Source of the DNA: Trichoplax adhaerens
Taxonomy: Eukaryota; Placozoa; Uniplacotomia; Trichoplacea; Trichoplacidae
Reading direction: 5' to 3'
Assembly (NCBI RefSeq): GCF_000150275.1
Contig: NW_002060946.1
Span: 3,695,035-3,759,034 of the forward strand
Length of the DNA stretch: 64,000 nucleotides
In this document: positions 12,976 through 25,791 of the stretch, piece after piece
Layout of the letters: each line of letters starts with the position of its first letter
Position numbering within the stretch: position 1 is the first letter of the stretch
Translations under genes and position numbers: made by a program
Notes under the pieces: model-generated
Databases searched by the model: none
What the model was told of the DNA's origin: nothing
The model's input: only the letters and a program-made list of their open reading frames with translations

Positions 12976-13918
12976 AGTATACCAAATGATGATGCATGCA
13001 ATCCATTAAATTACCACAGATTAACCAAGTAATTACGCGTAGAACATTTAATATTGGATGATCGAGGAAAAATAGTTTGCTGCTGTATTAAAATAAAATG
13101 ATTCTGTATAATATTCTAGATTTGCTGATGTGCAGTATTATTGCAACAGTTGTCATAGCATGTTTGTGTAGACGAGGTAAAAATATTTAACCTTGGTTGA
13201 ACAGGGAAACAACAAGTTCCTACTGCATTTGAAACATTAGACGCATCATCATGTAACTATGACATCTAGAAACTAAATTTTTATAGCCCGTACGTACGGT
13301 GTACTACGACGAGAGCTCATAAAACGATTAAACAATCAATCTTTTCAAAATTTGAATGTCTTAATCAACATTACCAAGAGGATAGCTATTAATAGTATCG
13401 AAATAGGAAAGAAGCATCCTGTATTCATAATAAGCCTTTACGGTAGCATGATATTATTCAAAGTGCTTCGCAAGACTTGACCACCACGGTAACAACAGGA
13501 ACGGTAACATGGAGTTTGCAAGAAAATCACGCTAGCAAGACAAAATGAAATGATATTGTACATATACAATAATAGTCAAGAAATAGACAATATTTTCGAC
13601 GTAGTACTATGCTATTAAAGGGAGCCAAAACTTGCAAATACGTAGTTTCTCAAAATTAGGTATCTACTCAATTCCAGATAAAATTTTTAAAACTTAACAG
13701 GCACTTTTAAGTCGAAATGGAAGATTGTTTTCATTTCATGATCGTTGGAATTATACACCCAATAACGCGCCATATTTTAGAAAATTTTTCTCACTTTCTT
13801 GCTATACGTATTCTAGTACCTGCATTTTACATTTTGTTATAGTAATGCAAGTTGAAAGTGTGTATCTTTGGTAGCTACACTATATCGAATAAGAATAATA
13901 ATTTCTATTATTATATAG
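12976..13918. other. Upstream flank of CEP72
   Basis: AT-rich DNA before the first CEP72 exon that could be placed. The true first coding exon of CEP72 should lie here, because the exon at 13919 starts in phase 1 with no usable ATG, but no convincing start plus donor could be chosen. A 40-codon frame from the ATG at 13717 is a possible but unsupported candidate. Confidence 0.4.
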
Positions 13919-16900
13919 ACGATGTACGTTCTTTATCATTACCCGGCGCATATCAAGAGAAGATCATAAAACTTGGCTCAGGTCTCGTTGGTTTTGTGCG
14001 TGTAAAACATGTCGACTTGTCACGCAATGCACTTACTTCGCTTGATGTAAGTTATTTACTTTCCTTTCACCGTACCTCAAGTTACCGAAATGATGCTATC
14101 TCATATTTCTATCAGTTAATATGATAGCATATTTAAGTCATAGCTATCCATCAATCATTGTTTTACAACTTTTCTATCTTTATTTATAGGGATTAGAAAA
14201 TCTCAAGTTATTGGAGAAGTTAAACTTGTATCCTAAATAAATTGATTCGACATTGAAGTTATTTGCTCGTAATTACATATATATACCGTATGAAAATATA
14301 AAAGTAGTACCGTTAAAATAGCTCTACGAATGGAGAGATATACTCGTAAATACTGATGATATCGAATCTATAGATCTTGTTTTCCTTAATTAATCGATCT
14401 AAATCGTAGATATTATAATCGTATAGCTTCGCTGGATGAACTATATAAACTTAGGCATAATACAAACTTAAAGGTAGGTAATTTGCAGTACCGAGTGTAT
14501 TCTTTGCTACAATCCTCAACTGAATAGTAAATAGGTTAATGTTATACGTAATCGCTAACATAGTGCTTATTGTATTAACATACCAAAAATTTATGTCATC
14601 AGAATTATATAGTGTACGCACAGAATCATGGATATACAAAAAAGTCGTGACAACAATAATTTTTATTTTACCTTAGGAACTTGACTTGAGATTAAATCCT
14701 GTCACTAAGAACGAATCCGATTATAGGCTGTTTGTAGTTCATATGCTACCTAGTTTAAGACGACTTGGTAATTAAAATTTATACCCATATTTTTGCATAT
14801 TTCACCAAAATCGTTGACCTGCTACAGTAATAAACCTTTTCTATTCCACCATAATGATTAATTTTATTTTAATAGACGATCGTAGCGTCAGAGATAGTGA
14901 ACGAAGGGCAGCTTTAACCCTCTTTTCTACGGATGCTGTAAGATTCTTCTAATAGCTAATGTTATTTAAGTTGTTGATATATAATCGTCCGTATATAATA
15001 AACCTGTAATGATACTATTTACTGTTAATATATCTTAGTATAGAATGATTGAAATCCTTTTTATTATATTTACTTCCATTTCACATATGCTCGAAGGCAA
15101 CCGTAATGTCACAAAAGCCAAATGTACAAATTGCTAAATCTTCCCCCGAAAAGTAATCCTATTATCCTGCCTTTAATGAAATATACAGTAGCATATATTT
15201 TGTACGATAAAAGACACATACATAAGAACTTAATTATATTTTAATACACCTATACATGTATAGATCTTCCGTTCCAAGAGTTAATATGGTTAAATCCCTA
15301 GCCAGGCCTCCACGTAAGTGAATATCGACAATACTACCAATTATGAATTATTAGAAGCTATACGATGCGAATTTGTAATATAATGGCATTCTACTAATTC
15401 CATGTTAGAAGTATATTAATTCACTAACATTTAAATTGTCATTAAAATGGCTCGTTTAGTAATGGTGCAAGACAACGATGATGAATTATTAGATTTGGTA
15501 GCGCGTACTGGTGGTGATCTAGGTCAAAAAAGAGAAATGACTGGGTCAACGGCAAGAAAACCCGTTGCCGATAGTTACACAAAAGAAGAACTAAAAGGTA
15601 AAAGTTTCCTTATGCTGATTTTTACGTAATATTGTTAATAGTTTATATAAAATAATATTAAGTATTGAAATTATTGCTACTAATTTTTTTACCTTTAAAC
15701 AGTTCTAAATCAAGATGATGATCAACAGAGGCATTTTAAGCTAAAAAGGATAGATGATTCACCATCGAGATATGGCAGCACTAATAATAAATTAGATACG
15801 TCATTGGCAGCATCAAAATCCGTTACTTCCCCAGGTAGGAATACAACATTTTGTTCCTGATAAATTTGATTAAATCTAATAACTTAGACAAGCAGGACTG
15901 ATAATCTTTAACAATACCCTTTTTATTCCTTTTAAAATATAGAAAAAACTAGTAGGATACATGGCCGCAGCAGGGTACAATTTGCTGATGAAAACATTAG
16001 TGCAGTTATATCCCCAAATAGAGGTCGTCATTTCGATTCGGAAATTAACAAAACTGATGACCCTAATTTAAAATTTCAAGATCAAAGGCAAGCCTATACG
16101 AAATATATTTCAAAAGCTAATTTTACTCCCGCTCCGCCAGAGGTGCAAGATAAAGATGCTGAGAAAACGAATTCGCGAATAACAAGCAAAGATCGAATTC
16201 GCTATGACGATACGTTGACGACAGTGACTTCTCCTAGTGTAGGCGGTGACACTACTCAAGTTAGCATAATTTTCAAACGTTTATTCTGTAATGTCGCATC
16301 AATTAATCGGTCATTATGTAATAATATAAACGTGTTAAGATGACATTGAAACATTTGGCTATGTTACAACAGTGCTTTATAGCATGCTACATTGGCGTTC
16401 ATCTAGGGCTTTTATTAAAGTGCTATACTCCCATATTTTGTATGATTACGCATAATTTGGATTATGATATACAGTACTATGAAATTGACATTAATAGTAC
16501 ACATAGTATTAAAAATGTTGATGACAAAAATACCATTTTACTGATTACTCATAATATCCTAACCCTAACCCTAACATTATCAGGGACTATTCGGAAGAAG
16601 AGAAAGGGGCGGGACACGGCCGAAAACTGCAAAAAAATGAAAAGGCCAACGATCGTGTCTTGTCCCTTTCTCTTCTTTCGAGTAGTCCCCGATATCTTAC
16701 GTGTACGTAGCAAACGTAACGGTCCATGTATATGTTGTATAGATCGCTTAGGTCGTTTTAATTTATCCACAGGTATCACAACCCGATAAATCAACCCTCG
16801 AGAATTATGTAGCATTACCGAAAGTGGCTGTTGAAGAAATGCTTAATCTCGTAGACAGGTTAATTATTATATCGAAAGAATAAGTAATTAAATTTTTATA

Positions 16901-18430
16901 TACCTATACAAACTTATCTGTTGCCTAATTCGTGATAATAGATATTGGAATGGTTCAAAATCGCTCCATCGCAATAACAAATTTCAAGGTATTGCAAAAC
17001 AGAGAATTTCTAAATTCCTGAAAACTACTCTTACTGTAACAGTTATCACAATAATAAATTGTGCTTAGAACAGGGATAACTCATGTGATGTAAATTTATT
17101 TGTCTTAGTTATACAATATGATAAGATCGTTTGATAAATGCGGATATTATAATTACGTAAAGGGTCAAAAATAGGAATGCTATAATGCGAGAAACAATAC
17201 AGTACTAGGATATCTACCTTAATAAATAAACAAAACACTAAACTGAATGAGGGGGAAGCAAAAAGTAATTTATAAGTAAAATTTGGTCTATTTGGATGCT
17301 CTAAATGTAAATAAATTATCTTCGATATAGAACACAAAGTTTCGTTGTGTAGTCAATCACATAATTTCTAATACTTATTAGTATGCCAAGCTTATTAACA
17401 AACATATTTAGATAATTTAATTGTAGCAGCTGTACTTACAACAAGCTAAGAAATATATACTCGTAAATTATTATTTACGTCAATCCAATGAATTTCATGT
17501 ATATCAATTTTTAGGCCATCTTGAAGCCATGCTTTCAAAGTATATTAAAACTCCAGCAGCAGTATTAGAGGAAAATGAGCAATTAAAAGCCAAACTTCAC
17601 GATTGTATTGATGAGTTATCATCAATAAGAACTAATTACCAAGACAAAGCTAACGAAATTGAATCCTACAGAAATCGCTTGCAACAACAAGATGAAATTA
17701 AGCTAGTGCTCGAGAAGGCTAACAAGGATCTAGTAAGAATGTAGATGTAGACCTATCAGTGGATCTATCAATGACATAAATTATAAAATTTTTTAAATTT
17801 ATAGTTTATAGTAACTAATAAAAAAACTTCTTTTTGCAGGATCTTCTACGGTCTCGGTATGAAAAAATAAAAGAAGAGAACGCTTCATTGAAAAGTCAAG
17901 TTGGTTCTGTTGAATCTATACAACAACTAGAGATGAAATATCAATCACGTTTAGGTAATAAATGAAGATTTTGCAATTTTTGCTTATCATATCCATTGAC
18001 TAGACTGTTAAATCTTAATTCCATGATCATGATATGACAGCTACACCTTTTTGTTTATGATATTACAAGATGAATTCGTGAAAGAGAATCGTACTCTTAA
18101 ACAAGAATTAGAATCATTAAAAAGTGAATCCTCGCAGGTTCATGCCGTTAATACCAAGATTCAAGCACTAACTGGCATGTTACAGGAAAGTCATGGGTAA
18201 GTAAATTAATCACCGTACCTGTTGAATCGTTACTTTCGATGTTTAATTGATTGCAAATTTTTATTCCTCACTCAACTTTGTACTTTTGTAGAGCATTAGT
18301 CGCAACAAATCGCCATCTGTTGGAGCAGTTAGAAGAGACAAAAGAGAGACATCAAACTGAAGTTGAACAGCTCCATTGGAGTTATAATCAATTAAAGAAG
18401 ACATTGTCATTATCTGACTTGAGTTCATAA
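13919..18430 (+). CDS. CEP72: Centrosomal protein 72 (CEP72), first exon not identified
   Basis: Centrosome and centriolar-satellite protein; in vertebrates it recruits Kizuna and gamma-tubulin complexes to the spindle pole. Exons: 13919-14046, 14190-14227, 14410-14473, 14677-14767, 14876-14937, 15097-15152, 15264-15313, 15460-15597, 15703-15834, 15943-16259, 16773-16858, 16942-16988, 17515-17732, 17840-17954, 18070-18196, 18292-18430; phases close throughout, about 601 residues plus exon 1 (human 647). N-terminal leucine-rich repeats: SLSLPGAYQEKI, VDLSRNALTSLD, LNLYYNRIASL, ELDLRLNPVTKNESDYRLFV. Middle: MVQDNDDELLDLVARTGGDL, then LNLVDRYWNGSKSLH. C-terminus: coiled coil rich in Glu/Lys/Gln ending MLQESHGALVATNRHLLEQL and VEQLHWSYNQLKKTLSL. 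Order and motifs follow vertebrate CEP72 end to end; LRRC36 is the nearest alternative. The intron after 14227 is U12-type. Confidence 0.93.
14228..14409 (+). other. U12-type (GT-AG) intron in CEP72
   Basis: The exon ends AACTT and the intron starts GTATCCTAAA, close to the U12 donor consensus GTATCCTTT. Near the 3' end lies TTTTCCTTAATT, matching the U12 branch-site consensus TTCCTTAAC, about 20 bases before the acceptor GTAG. Splicing here is required to restore the leucine-rich repeat (AAC TT|A TAT TAT AAT, read NLYYN). Confidence 0.85.
16558..16575. repeat. Telomere-like CCCTAA repeat inside an intron
   Basis: Three copies of the animal telomere unit in the C-rich orientation (CCTAACCCTAACCCTAAC) lie in the 512-bp CEP72 intron, directly left of the foldback element at 16582. 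Too short for a telomere; an interstitial trace. Confidence 0.8.
16582..16690. mobile_element. Foldback / MITE-like element in a CEP72 intron
   Basis: About 41-bp terminal inverted repeats enclose about 27 bp. Left end starts AGGGACTATTCGGAAGAAGA; the reverse complement of the right end starts GGGGACTACTCGAAAGAAGA. Arm differences are nearly all transitions (G/A, C/T), so a transcript could still pair using G-U wobbles. GC content is higher than the surroundings. No transposase and no clear target-site duplication; family unknown. Confidence 0.65.
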
Positions 18431-18744
18431 CAGTTGACGTTGCAGATATTCCTCATGTATGGGGTTACTGACTATGCGCACTTTTTTAGTATGCTAGTCA
18501 TTATTGTTTGTTATCGATAGATCGACAGCGTTAAAAGACATGCAGGAATGAAAGAAAAAGTCGCAGTTTATAGCTTAGCCAATTCTTAATGTTCATAGTA
18601 TCTTATAAAATTTGACATCATAACATTGAATCGATGACTTTCAGTAGCTACACTATATTTTTACTTATTTATACGGCATCTTAACTACGCTACGAAATAG
18701 TATAAAATTTTATAAAATGGCATAGTTGCCTTATTTGTACAGGT

Positions 18745-19020
18745 TAGTTTTCAAACGGTATAGCAAGAACGATGCGATATCATTTTTATTTTATACGACA
18801 GCAGCTGATACTGTTGATTAGAACGCCATTAATAATGCTTGCTTATTCTTAGAAATGTGAGCATAATTAATATTGTACATTAATTCTTTAAAACGATATA
18901 GCAAGGACAATCCTACATCATTTTATTTTATACAATAACAGCTGATGCCGTTAATTAGAAAGTCTTTAATGTCTGTTTATTCTTAGAAATATAGACATAA
19001 CTAATATTGTACATTACTTA
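18745..19020. repeat. Two diverged direct copies of about 138 bp
   Basis: Both copies run AAACG(G/A)TATAGCAAG(A/G)AC... CAGCTGAT... TATTCTTAGAAAT... ATATTGTACATTA. The shared word starts at about 18753 and 18891. Confidence 0.8.
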
Positions 19021-20454
19021 CGAATATTTAAACATTTAAATCATGTAATAGATTATTTATATATATTTAAAATATCGTAAATCTAACTAACCTAAATGTC
19101 CTTGAACAAACATTTTCGATCGTCTGGCTATATTCTTCTCTGGATATGTATAGTTTACTTGGATAACTTTTCTTTTGGTTGTATTCATATATTACTGAAT
19201 ACATTTTTGTACATACCGTTTAGACGAGTATAATGTATACTGTATATGTGTGATGGAAATATTTTTACTTCGTATTTGATATTGGTTGCTTATTCAAATT
19301 GCTAACATAATGCGGTCAAACAGGATTTTCTTGCTTGCATGTTATAACGTACTAAAATTATGCGCTTATCATTTAAACTCGTAAAAGTTCTCTAATTTTG
19401 TTTAATTATATAACATTTGGTGCTATTCCATTAGATATGATAACACGTATGATATTCTGTGGTAGATGTTTAGTAAGACTGATATTTTTAACGTTATCTA
19501 TCCAAACTAGAAGAGCTACCCCTCTTATAATTAAGTAAAATATCTTTTTTGCAAGTACTGTAACATCGAATATAGACATACGAATGGTATCTCGTATGAG
19601 GTATACTTAGTCTATTATCATGATTGTAATAATTGCTAGCAAAACTGACAGCTGATTTTTTAGATTGTTTATCAGATATTGGTCTTAATCACATTAACAT
19701 TATGCATTGGTAGAATATGAGTCTATGTGATTAATTCCCAATGATAAAGCTTTTCTGACTTCTTGTGCATCATTGGTTGCTTATTTTGTTGGCGCCGTCT
19801 ATTCAATAGACTTTTTAACGTATCATGGCCTTTTTACCGGGATTTTCTCTGTCCGTTTACTGCGTAATTATTCCCATAATTTTGCTTTTAATTTCTTATG
19901 CATCTCGGTTGTCGCAAGGATATCACAGTATTGTTGATAACGTCTTCAATTTTTCATTTATGTCCACTACAACTGTATGAATACATTTGAAAGTATTTAA
20001 TTTCTACATGCTGTAGATGGTAAAATAATCAACTCTGTATTCATATATATTAATACAGAGTCTTCTATAGTAGGAATTGCTTAGCCGCAATAACATTTTT
20101 AACAACATACTAGATTTTTTACAGATAATCTTTTTTATCGCTTTCCTATTGATATTGCCAAGCTTAATATCTTGGTAGTGCTTCCATTTTTAATACCTGA
20201 TTCATTACAGTACAAATCTGTAGAACCTTTACTTAGCTTGCTATCTAGCGTTACTGTAATATTGAATTAAATGCTAATGATAATTTTTAATTGATTAGTT
20301 TTAGCTCAATTTTTAATACTTAACGCACTATCACGGTCGTATTATTATTATTACAATTTTAAATTAATAAATTTGGTTCGTAATTCCATTTATTATGCGT
20401 GTAATCAAGGTATGATGGATCAAACATGATCCCGGTTAAACTGCCTAGGATATT

Positions 20455-20820
20455 TATTAGCATTTTATCTTGTTATACAGTAGCTGAATGATACAGAAAA
20501 AATACTGAAAATCGCTTTCCTTGAGATCCACTTATATTTCGAATATTCATGCTATCGTCATGCCGATCGATGATCTGATTATTGGCATTTTAACTTGTTA
20601 TAGCTGGATGAATACAGAAAGTATCCACTTGTACTCCGAATACTCATGCTATCCTTATACAACCCTAAAATTTCGATCGATGATCAGATATTTTATCTTG
20701 TTATAGCTGGATAGATATAGAAAGAATACAGAAAAAATTTCTCCTTGAAATCTATGTATACTTCGAATGCATATACTGTTCTTATACTATACTGAAATTT
20801 TAATCTAATGACATCGATCA
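20455..20820. repeat. Three diverged direct copies of about 105-125 bp
   Basis: The motif ATTTTATCTTGTTATAGCTGGAT followed by AATACAGAAA begins at about 20462, 20586 and 20691. Each unit also carries a TTCGAATATTCATGCTAT-like block. Confidence 0.75.
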
Positions 20821-21908
20821 CATTAGATAATAAACGATCAAGAAGTATGCTTATTGGAATAGATTTTACCACGCGACTTTTTATTCTAATTATCTATCTA
20901 CAAATACTGAAGATATTACCAAGACTAACATAAATCATAACAAGACTCGATATTGTAGTTTCGCAAATAGAATTTGTTAAATCATCTAATAAAGCAATCG
21001 ATAATATCCATTATAAAAAATGATAGGGGATGATTATCTTCAAACTAATGATAGTATCAATTTTTACCAGTAGTCTAAAAATAGATTTTGCGTTAATAAA
21101 ATTCATATACATTTTGTCTTATGATGACATTATCTTTATAAATGCTAAAAATCCAATGATAATTACATGTTTTCTAGCTAAGTAGGTGAATGTTACGATG
21201 GTTGGCGAGTAGATTTAAGAATGATTGCGACTTTATTCTAGTTTTCTACTTCTTATGATATCCTAATAACAGTTTAGCTAATAGTTACCGTATATAGTCT
21301 GGTTAATGTAGCGTAGGAAGTGAGAAAAGGACAAACTAAGTAGGTTACGTTAGGTATTCACACTAGTTTAAAACGAAATGAATAATTTACTTGCTAGATG
21401 CTGTCTCAATTTACATAATTGAATATTAATTTACGCTCCTAATCTAGTGAGGGATACATTATGATGCAGGTTAATCGATGCAAAGTCTCCTAATTTCTCA
21501 TTAATATTCATCACATTGAAAAGGAAAATAAATGGATCGGGTTAAAGTATGGACAAATTCAATTAAAAATTGTAGAATGCTGTAATATCTTTATCTCATC
21601 TATTTCCATCTTATCCAATAATGACTCTTCAACGTTTTGATCAGAGGAGGAAATAACATCTTTTATGTCAATTAATTATCGTTACTAGAATAGAAAAAGG
21701 TTTACCATAGTCTATTTACTCGTAGTATTAGTCGATAGAAGAACCCATGACATATTGTTCAAGGATAAGATTTTAAGATCTCTGTCTTAATCTTTCATAA
21801 CTGTTTTCCAAAAATAACGATGTTGGGATAAAAATAAGGTGAAATTGTGCCTGAATGAATATATGCTTTCCAAGAAAGGATTTTGCTTCTTGTAGGAGTT
21901 TAGCTATC

Positions 21909-24900
21909 TTAGCTGTCTTCGTTAGTTTGTTCCTCTTCATTTTCAACTTGCTCTGTAGCCTCGCCATTTTCTCCGGCAGTCTCACCATTTTCTTCAGCAG
22001 CTTCAGCGGTTTCTTCACCAACTTCAGCCACTTCAGCAGGTCCTTCAGCAGCTTCCTCAGCTACTTCACCAGATCCTTCAACAGCACTATCTTTATTGCC
22101 ATCTACTTCTTCTTGTTCTTGATCAATTTGGTTGTTTTCTTCTGCCGCTACTGTTTCTTCATCTCCGCTATTTTGATCTTGTTGCTCACTTGTGTCTTCA
22201 CCATTCCCAGTTTGATTATCTTGATCGTCTGCTTGAGTTTCGCCATTATCTCCATGGTTATTCTCTTCACTATAATTTTCTTGCTGATCATTACTGTTAT
22301 TTTCTTCTCCTGCTTCTCCCTCTATATCGACACCATTGCTCTCATTTTCTTGCTCTGCGTCATCAGGCTTATTTTCTGTATCCTCCTATCCCATAACGAG
22401 TGTAGACAAGAAAATAAGTAAATTAAAATATTCCACCCAGGATTTATTATATGAAATTAAACGGGATGATGTTGCTGCTTCAATCAGCGACTTTTCTTAG
22501 CAGTCGCTAACATTACTAATATTAAAATCTCATTTTTGGGGAGATTAATTTTTGAAGCTGCTTATATAGTAAGTAATCAGATAGAGTCAATGAAAGACAA
22601 GCACAAAAAGCCGGCGTACAATTTTCATCCTTTTCTCTAGTATTAGTGTAATATCTAACCTGATCTTGAGTTTCAGACATACTGCCATCAACTCCATCTT
22701 GCTGTTGCGAATCATTTTTTTCTTCAGTTTCCTCAGATTCTTCTTTAGGCTCTGGTTCTATTATGATTGGGATACCAAAAGACATTTGCAATTGATGTAG
22801 TGGTTTTTCTGCATTTGAAAATTTAGCATCAGCCAGTAGCTTCATGGCAGCTAAAAATTGATTGTAGGATATTCTCGTATCTGAGATTCTGTATAATTAA
22901 AAGGATTTTAATATTATAAAATTACTCTATATGGTCATAACTCTCGTAAAAAAAATCATCAAATCATTTTTTCTTCATCGTGGAAAATTACGGTATATAT
23001 TGAGATTGATTCTTAGTCAATGAAATCAATTAAGCTAAAATCTAGACCATATCTCTTCTATGGCAGTAAGTATCTATTTATCGATATAGCTAAGATTTAG
23101 GGAAACAGCCATTAGAGATCAAATTTGATGAAACTAAAATCTAGACACTACCTCAATTATTACAGTTGGCATCTACTATTTATATATGTAAGGTTTAGAT
23201 TTAGAAAAAAGTAATTAGAGAGAGTATTCTTGTCTTAATTTCATCGATTTTAGTCAATGAAATCGAATTAAACTCAAACCGATATTCTATTTCTTTATTC
23301 TAGTTAGTATCTACTACTTTATATATGTAAAAGAGAAAAATGCTTAGAGAGAATATTTTTAATTTTGCTTTGATTGATTCTTAGCAAGTAAAATCGAATT
23401 AAACTAAAGTATATATCCTATCTCGTTACTGTAATAAGTATATACTTATATATACGCAGTATATAAGATTAAGGAAAAGAAAGGGCTTAGAGAGAGTATT
23501 TGGTCTTAGTAAATGAAATCAAATTAAAGTAAAATCTACACGTTATCTCGTTTATTGTAATTAACATCTACTTATTTACATATATACAGTGTATAAGAAA
23601 AGAAAGGTTAGGGAACGTATTTTGGTCTTAGACAATAAAATGAAATTATACTAAAATCTACACTCTATCCCATCTATTGCAGTTAATATCTATTTATTTA
23701 CATATGTAGATTTTGGAAAAAACTACCGGTACTTAAAAAGAATATTTTGATCTTATTCATATCCTTTCAGATCCCTTTATTATCAATATGAATTGCAACA
23801 GCTTGGTAAAGATTAACGGAACTTTGTTAAATAGGTTTACAATAGGGTCCGAAGTCAATTTGAACTACTATATCCTTTCATTAGATTGAATAATGTTTGA
23901 ATGGAATCGGTTTATATCGAATCAGTTGTAAGGAAAAGAAAGTAAAGGCTAACCGTGGCTAATTTATGACAGTCTAATGATAATAGTTCTTTCCCTATGG
24001 GATTTCATTGCGATGGATAATGTTACTTCTTAGATCCTAACTATCAAGAAAATCTATCGTGGGTGTTAATGAGCGTAGATAACCCTATGATAGAAATTAC
24101 TTGCAACTAATAACGATAGATTAAGAACGAGCGAATAAATGGTAACATTGTTATCCCTTTTTTCTGCCCTACAGTACATATAAAAAAGCAATCATGACTA
24201 AAATTTTATCCAATTGCATCTAAACTGCAGCAATCATAAAATTGATGCTCAATTATATAATACATTGTGGTTAAGTTATTCTATAACACAATTGATAGTA
24301 TAAGAAATTAATAGAGTTCCGTTCTAAATTCAATATAATTATAATTAACACTGGATTTTGATTTGATAGACACTGCCAATCTGTCAGTATTGCAAATGCC
24401 TTTACTTCACGTTTTATAATCCAATAAGAACCGGAAAGAAGAAGTAATTATTTCTCCTGTATTACGAAAATGTTATGAGTTTCTTTCGCGATTTATGATT
24501 CAAAAGAACATGTAGAAAGACATGATTGCTAATCTTATATCAAGAGAATGTTAAGTGCCTTTCACGTATTATAATCCAAAAGAATATAGATCACGTTTTA
24601 TGATTCAAAAAGAGCATGCTAGAAGACGTGATTATTAACCTTGCATTAAGAAAACGTTAAAATATCTTTTATGCTTTGTAGCTCAAAAAGAATACGGAGT
24701 AGGGGATGACTATTAATGTTGTATTGAGAGAATCAACTTTACAATTACCTTTCCTTCATGTTTCATAAAGAGAACTAGAGGGAGGAAGTAAGTATGAATC
24801 TTGTACTACGAGAATCTATCTTGTAATTATCCTTCCTTCATATTTTGTAATTTAAAAGAATATGAAGGAAGAGGTGATTTTTCTCTAGCATTAAAAAAAA

Positions 24901-25791
24901 TATAAAAGTCTCTTTCTTACGCGCTTTATAATCCAAAAGGAACATGAAGGAGAGGTGGTTACTAATCTTGCACCTTTCTTTCACGTTTTATAATCCAAAG
25001 AGAAGATATAGAAGAGGTAGTTGTTAATTTAGTATCAAGAGAAAGTTTTCACTATCGATCATGGACAAATTGTAAGATATATTGTCTTCTTTTTACGTTT
25101 ATAATTGAAGAAAACATGAAGGCGATGGTGAATGACTACATATATTATTTATGTTCTTATTATAGCCCTTCATAAGGATGTTGTTTCTCTTATTTAATAT
25201 CTTTTAAAATAAGTGTAGAAAATAAGAAAAAAGCTTCACTAATAGCAATATTTCCTCTAGTTGTAGGCGTATTTGCAACAGCGGTTACTTGAAATAAACT
25301 TATAGCAATCACTGTGTACTAAAAATGATATAATGTAGCGTTGAATTAGAGATATTATAAAAGGGTTAAAATTATATTGAAAACCTTACCAACTTTGGTA
25401 ATCAAGATTGACAGTATTATAATCTATTAGTGATCTCTATCATTAAAAATTGACAAGTCAATGGTAACTTGAATATTTATGCGTACTACTATCATCTGTG
25501 ATGGCTAGAATAGATAATAAAATTAGTAATATAAGAATGAAAGAGAAGATGGGCTAGATAAATTAAATAAATAAGACGATGATTTTTAAGTCATTACCTT
25601 TTACATTGTGCATACAGCATATCAACATGGGTCGTAGTAAATTTCCTATCCAATAATCCAGCATCACGAATTAATTTAGCAAACATGCCACCACTCATTA
25701 AGTTACGTGAGTGTATGGGCGCTTTAGGTCCTAATTTGCAGTAATGTTGAAATAAGTCTCGAAATGATTCAAAATTTTCAGCAGTTGGCAT
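21909..25791 (-). CDS. p25-alpha (TPPP-like) domain protein with long acidic tail
   Basis: Three exons: 25598-25791, 22660-22888, 21909-22385; phases 2 and 0 close and the last exon ends TAA, giving about 299 residues. Residues 1-90 match the p25-alpha core of tubulin polymerisation promoting proteins: ENFESFRDLFQHYCK, GGMFAKLIRDAGLLDRK, TTTHVDMLYAQCK, then RISYNQFLAAMKLLADAKF, equivalent to the INYEEF/ALEELA segment. The rest differs: instead of the SRLTDT / GSHKERFD / GKGKAGR C-terminus of TPPP there is FGIPIIIEPEPKEE and then about 200 residues dominated by Glu, Asp, Asn and Gln with alternating GE/AE words. The tail is one open 477-bp exon with normal donor and acceptor, so it is not a frame artefact. 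Microtubule binding is known for the family; here it is inferred only. The first intron is about 2.7 kb and full of degenerate repeats. Confidence 0.82.
23030..23760. repeat. Degenerate tandem repeat (~115 bp) inside the p25-alpha gene intron
   Basis: About six related units, each with a block like AAACTAAAATCTA.AC..TATCTC, then TACAGTTAGTATCTACT and TTATATATGTA, then TTAGAGAGAGTATTTT.GTCTTA. Diverged but in register. Confidence 0.7.
24400..25130. repeat. Degenerate tandem repeat (~90-110 bp) inside the same intron
   Basis: Related units contain TTTCACGTTTTATAATCCAAAAGAA, then ATG.AGGAAGAGGTGATT followed by a TAATCTTG/TATCAAGAGAA block. It is unrelated in sequence to the array at 23030-23760. 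Confidence 0.65.

Larger units (their letters stand above)
18431..21908. other. Intergenic stretch between CEP72 and the p25-alpha gene
   Basis: Very AT-rich, containing the 3' ends of two convergent genes. Besides the repeats listed separately (18745-19020 and 20455-20820) nothing gene-like was seen; the longest frames are chance openings. Confidence 0.6.

Noticed and set aside
16340-16815. Overlapping plus- and minus-strand frames (149 and 88 codons)
   Set aside because: They cover an inverted repeat and telomere-like units inside a CEP72 intron; frames arise from the palindrome.
21855-22421. Plus-strand 188-codon frame rich in Phe, Ile and Leu
   Set aside because: It is the antisense shadow of the acidic tail of the p25-alpha gene (GAA/GAT codons read as TTC/ATC).
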